Source of the DNA: Candidatus Thorarchaeota archaeon
GTDB taxonomy: Archaea; Asgardarchaeota; Thorarchaeia; Thorarchaeales; Thorarchaeaceae
Assembly (NCBI GenBank): GCA_016840385.1
Contig: JAEOSL010000003.1
Coordinates: forward strand, 58,402-122,401
Direction: 5' to 3'
DNA length: 64,000 bases
Part shown: positions 62,961 to 64,000 of the stretch, one piece after another
How the letters are laid out: each line of letters begins with the position of its first letter
Numbering within the stretch: position 1 is the first letter of the stretch
Translations under genes and position numbers: made by a program
Notes under the pieces: model-generated
What the model was told of the DNA's origin: nothing
The model's input: the letters and a program-made list of their open reading frames with translations, nothing else
Databases searched by the model: none

Positions 62961-64000
62961 CGGGATCATTATCACTCTCACTAATTCCATCACTGAAATT
63001 AGCAAGGTCCGATTGGACAAAGTGAACAGCCGCGGACTCTCCAGAATCTGATGTTGATTCTTTTATGGAGAGTAAGGACTTCCCTTTGGAAGAAGATTTC
63101 TTCTTACGGGCTTTCAGTCGTGAGCGTTTCCCTGTCTGAACAGAGATAATCCACTTACCTAGTCCTCTCACAGAATGTAGTGACTTTGTGAGCGTAATAA
63201 GGCGTCCAGCGATATTGATGGCACCATTTCTATCTGCATTTGTTTGGTGACCACACGAGGAGCACTTGAAGTAGTTCTGCTTGGGCCTAGTTCCTTTAGT
63301 GCCACATTTCCAGCACATAATGGAAGTCCAAGCTTCAGGAACTGCACGAAATCTCGAATCTTTTCCATTAACAGACCAACCTTGTTGGGCTAGCCCGTGT
63401 TTAAGACTCTCAGTAATCCTAGCAAAAGCCCAAGAGTGTATCATTCCCCTGAACTTCCTTCCCCTGAAATTACCTTTCAGTGCTACATTCCTGATGTTCT
63501 TCAAACGACCTATTGCTACATAAAGAGTATACTTCTCAGATAGTTCTAAAATGTAATCTAATAGATCACTTACAAGAACACGGTCATACTCCCGAGATAT
63601 TTTCTCGCGTTTATGTCGCATCTGTTTCAACATTTGAAGAATACCGTCAGCATTCTTGTCCCTGTTGACTCGAGTAGAAACCTTTCGTTGAAGGTCTGCT
63701 ACTAGTTGGTCGTACTTCTTGATGGACTTAATTTTATCCCCCTGTTTGAAGAATCGAGTTTCACCTACCCTCATAGGTGTGACTAAGGAAGCACAAACAG
63801 CCTTCTCAATTCCAAGGTCTATTCCTAATACGGCTGGTGGATTGCTGGTATTAGGGACATCAATAATTGCTACGCGAACCGCAAAGGTAACCCACCACTT
63901 CCCTGAAGGATCTCTGAAGGCATGACAAGCTTTCACATCACCCCTACGAAACTGGTTGATATGAAAGGGTGATACTTTCAAGGGAACGAGTAATCTATCA
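62857..64000 (-). CDS. tnpB: TnpB-like RNA-guided nuclease of an IS200/IS605 element (5' partial)
   Basis: The frame stays open through base 64000, so the N-terminus is beyond the window (a TTG at 63981 is only the first in-window start). Numbering from it: RuvC-I GIDLGIEK (Asp55), zinc ribbon CWKCG...CSSCG (223-243), RuvC-III NADRNGAINIA (Asp250). At the RuvC-II place the expected Glu is Gly158 (VAIGRLKNIR); a rearranged Glu such as Glu191 may replace it. A 110-residue low-complexity tail follows and overlaps the RNA-encoding end. No TnpA is in view. Confidence 0.85.
   Translation of the reverse strand, partial: DRLLVPLKVSPFHINQFRRGDVKACHAFRDPSGKWWVTFAVRVAIIDVPNTSNPPAVLGIDLGIEKAVCASLVTPMRVGETRFFKQGDKIKSIKKYDQLVADLQRKVSTRVNRDKNADGILQMLKQMRHKREKISREYDRVLVSDLLDYILELSEKYTLYVAIGRLKNIRNVALKGNFRGRKFRGMIHSWAFARITESLKHGLAQQGWSVNGKDSRFRAVPEAWTSIMCWKCGTKGTRPKQNYFKCSSCGHQTNADRNGAINIAGRLITLTKSLHSVRGLGKWIISVQTGKRSRLKARKKKSSSKGKSLLSIKESTSDSGESAAVHFVQSDLANFSDGISESDNDPAVVKTVETLSVAGTDAPAIKQEKEARSSGGIPSR

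Overview
The window reads as archaeal chromosome, most likely from an Asgard archaeon (Thorarchaeota-like; this placement is inference). Seen directly: RNA polymerase with split A'/A'' and unsplit B, RpoD carrying two [4Fe-4S] motifs, RpoN, an Elf1-type factor, archaeal/eukaryal-type ribosomal proteins (eL8, eS28, eL24, eL18, eL30), aIF5B, EF-1A, an archaeal SRP RNA, intron-containing tRNAs, glycerol-1-phosphate dehydrogenase, the archaeal-type mevalonate route and an Arf-like small GTPase. Starts are a mix of ATG, GTG and TTG, often behind GGTGA/GAGGT-type Shine-Dalgarno sites.

Layout. 1-11.7 kb: a truncated RPA-like ssDNA-binding protein, cysteine desulfurase, Elf1, a Lhr-type helicase, EngB GTPase, a SWIM Zn-finger protein, a metallophosphoesterase, tRNA-Pro(CGG), and a SPOUT-like protein overlapping a C5 methyltransferase. 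11.8-15.6 kb: a four-gene operon for mevalonate kinase, phosphomevalonate dehydratase (two subunits) and anhydromevalonate-phosphate decarboxylase. 15.6-18.5 kb: rpoD-eL18-uL13-uS9-rpoN-uS2 on the minus strand. 18.7-24.4 kb: Arf-like GTPase, G1P dehydrogenase, eL8-eS28-eL24, ndk (inverted), infB and SRP RNA. 24.4-27.7 kb: two exported proteins.

27.85-44.46 kb is accessory DNA organised around tRNA-Ser(GCU). A 5' tRNA portion broken after the T-loop (27857-27953, + strand) is followed 13-16.5 kb later by three direct copies of the matching tRNA 3' end (about 41169, 43858 and 44431). They bracket a conjugation-like module (VirB4/HerA ATPase, LAGLIDADG-like protein, small membrane protein), a STAND-TPR ATPase, a two-gene nuclease-TPR/nucleotidyl-cyclase cassette and a one-gene membrane-protein cassette. 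An apparently intact second tRNA-Ser(GCU), with an anticodon-loop intron and a 30-nt T-arm insertion, lies inside on the opposite strand. This tRNA-punctuated cassette island is the best candidate for an undescribed system here.

44.5-46 kb: a tandem microprotein pair with a strong TATA box, a Zn-ribbon membrane protein and an IS605/TnpB-derived remnant. 46-60.5 kb: the archaeal str/rpo cluster on the minus strand (rpoB, rpoA1, rpoA2, eL30, nusA, uS12, uS7, EF-1A). It is broken between uS7 and EF-1A by a transporter, a flavodoxin and a nonsense-mutated serine hydrolase, with a TnpB remnant at each edge. 60.6-64 kb: tRNA-Lys with a noncanonical intron, an HExxxH protein, a third TnpB remnant and a tnpB gene running off the window. 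The TnpB-derived copies keep compensating base changes in two hairpins, as expected of a conserved omegaRNA-like RNA.
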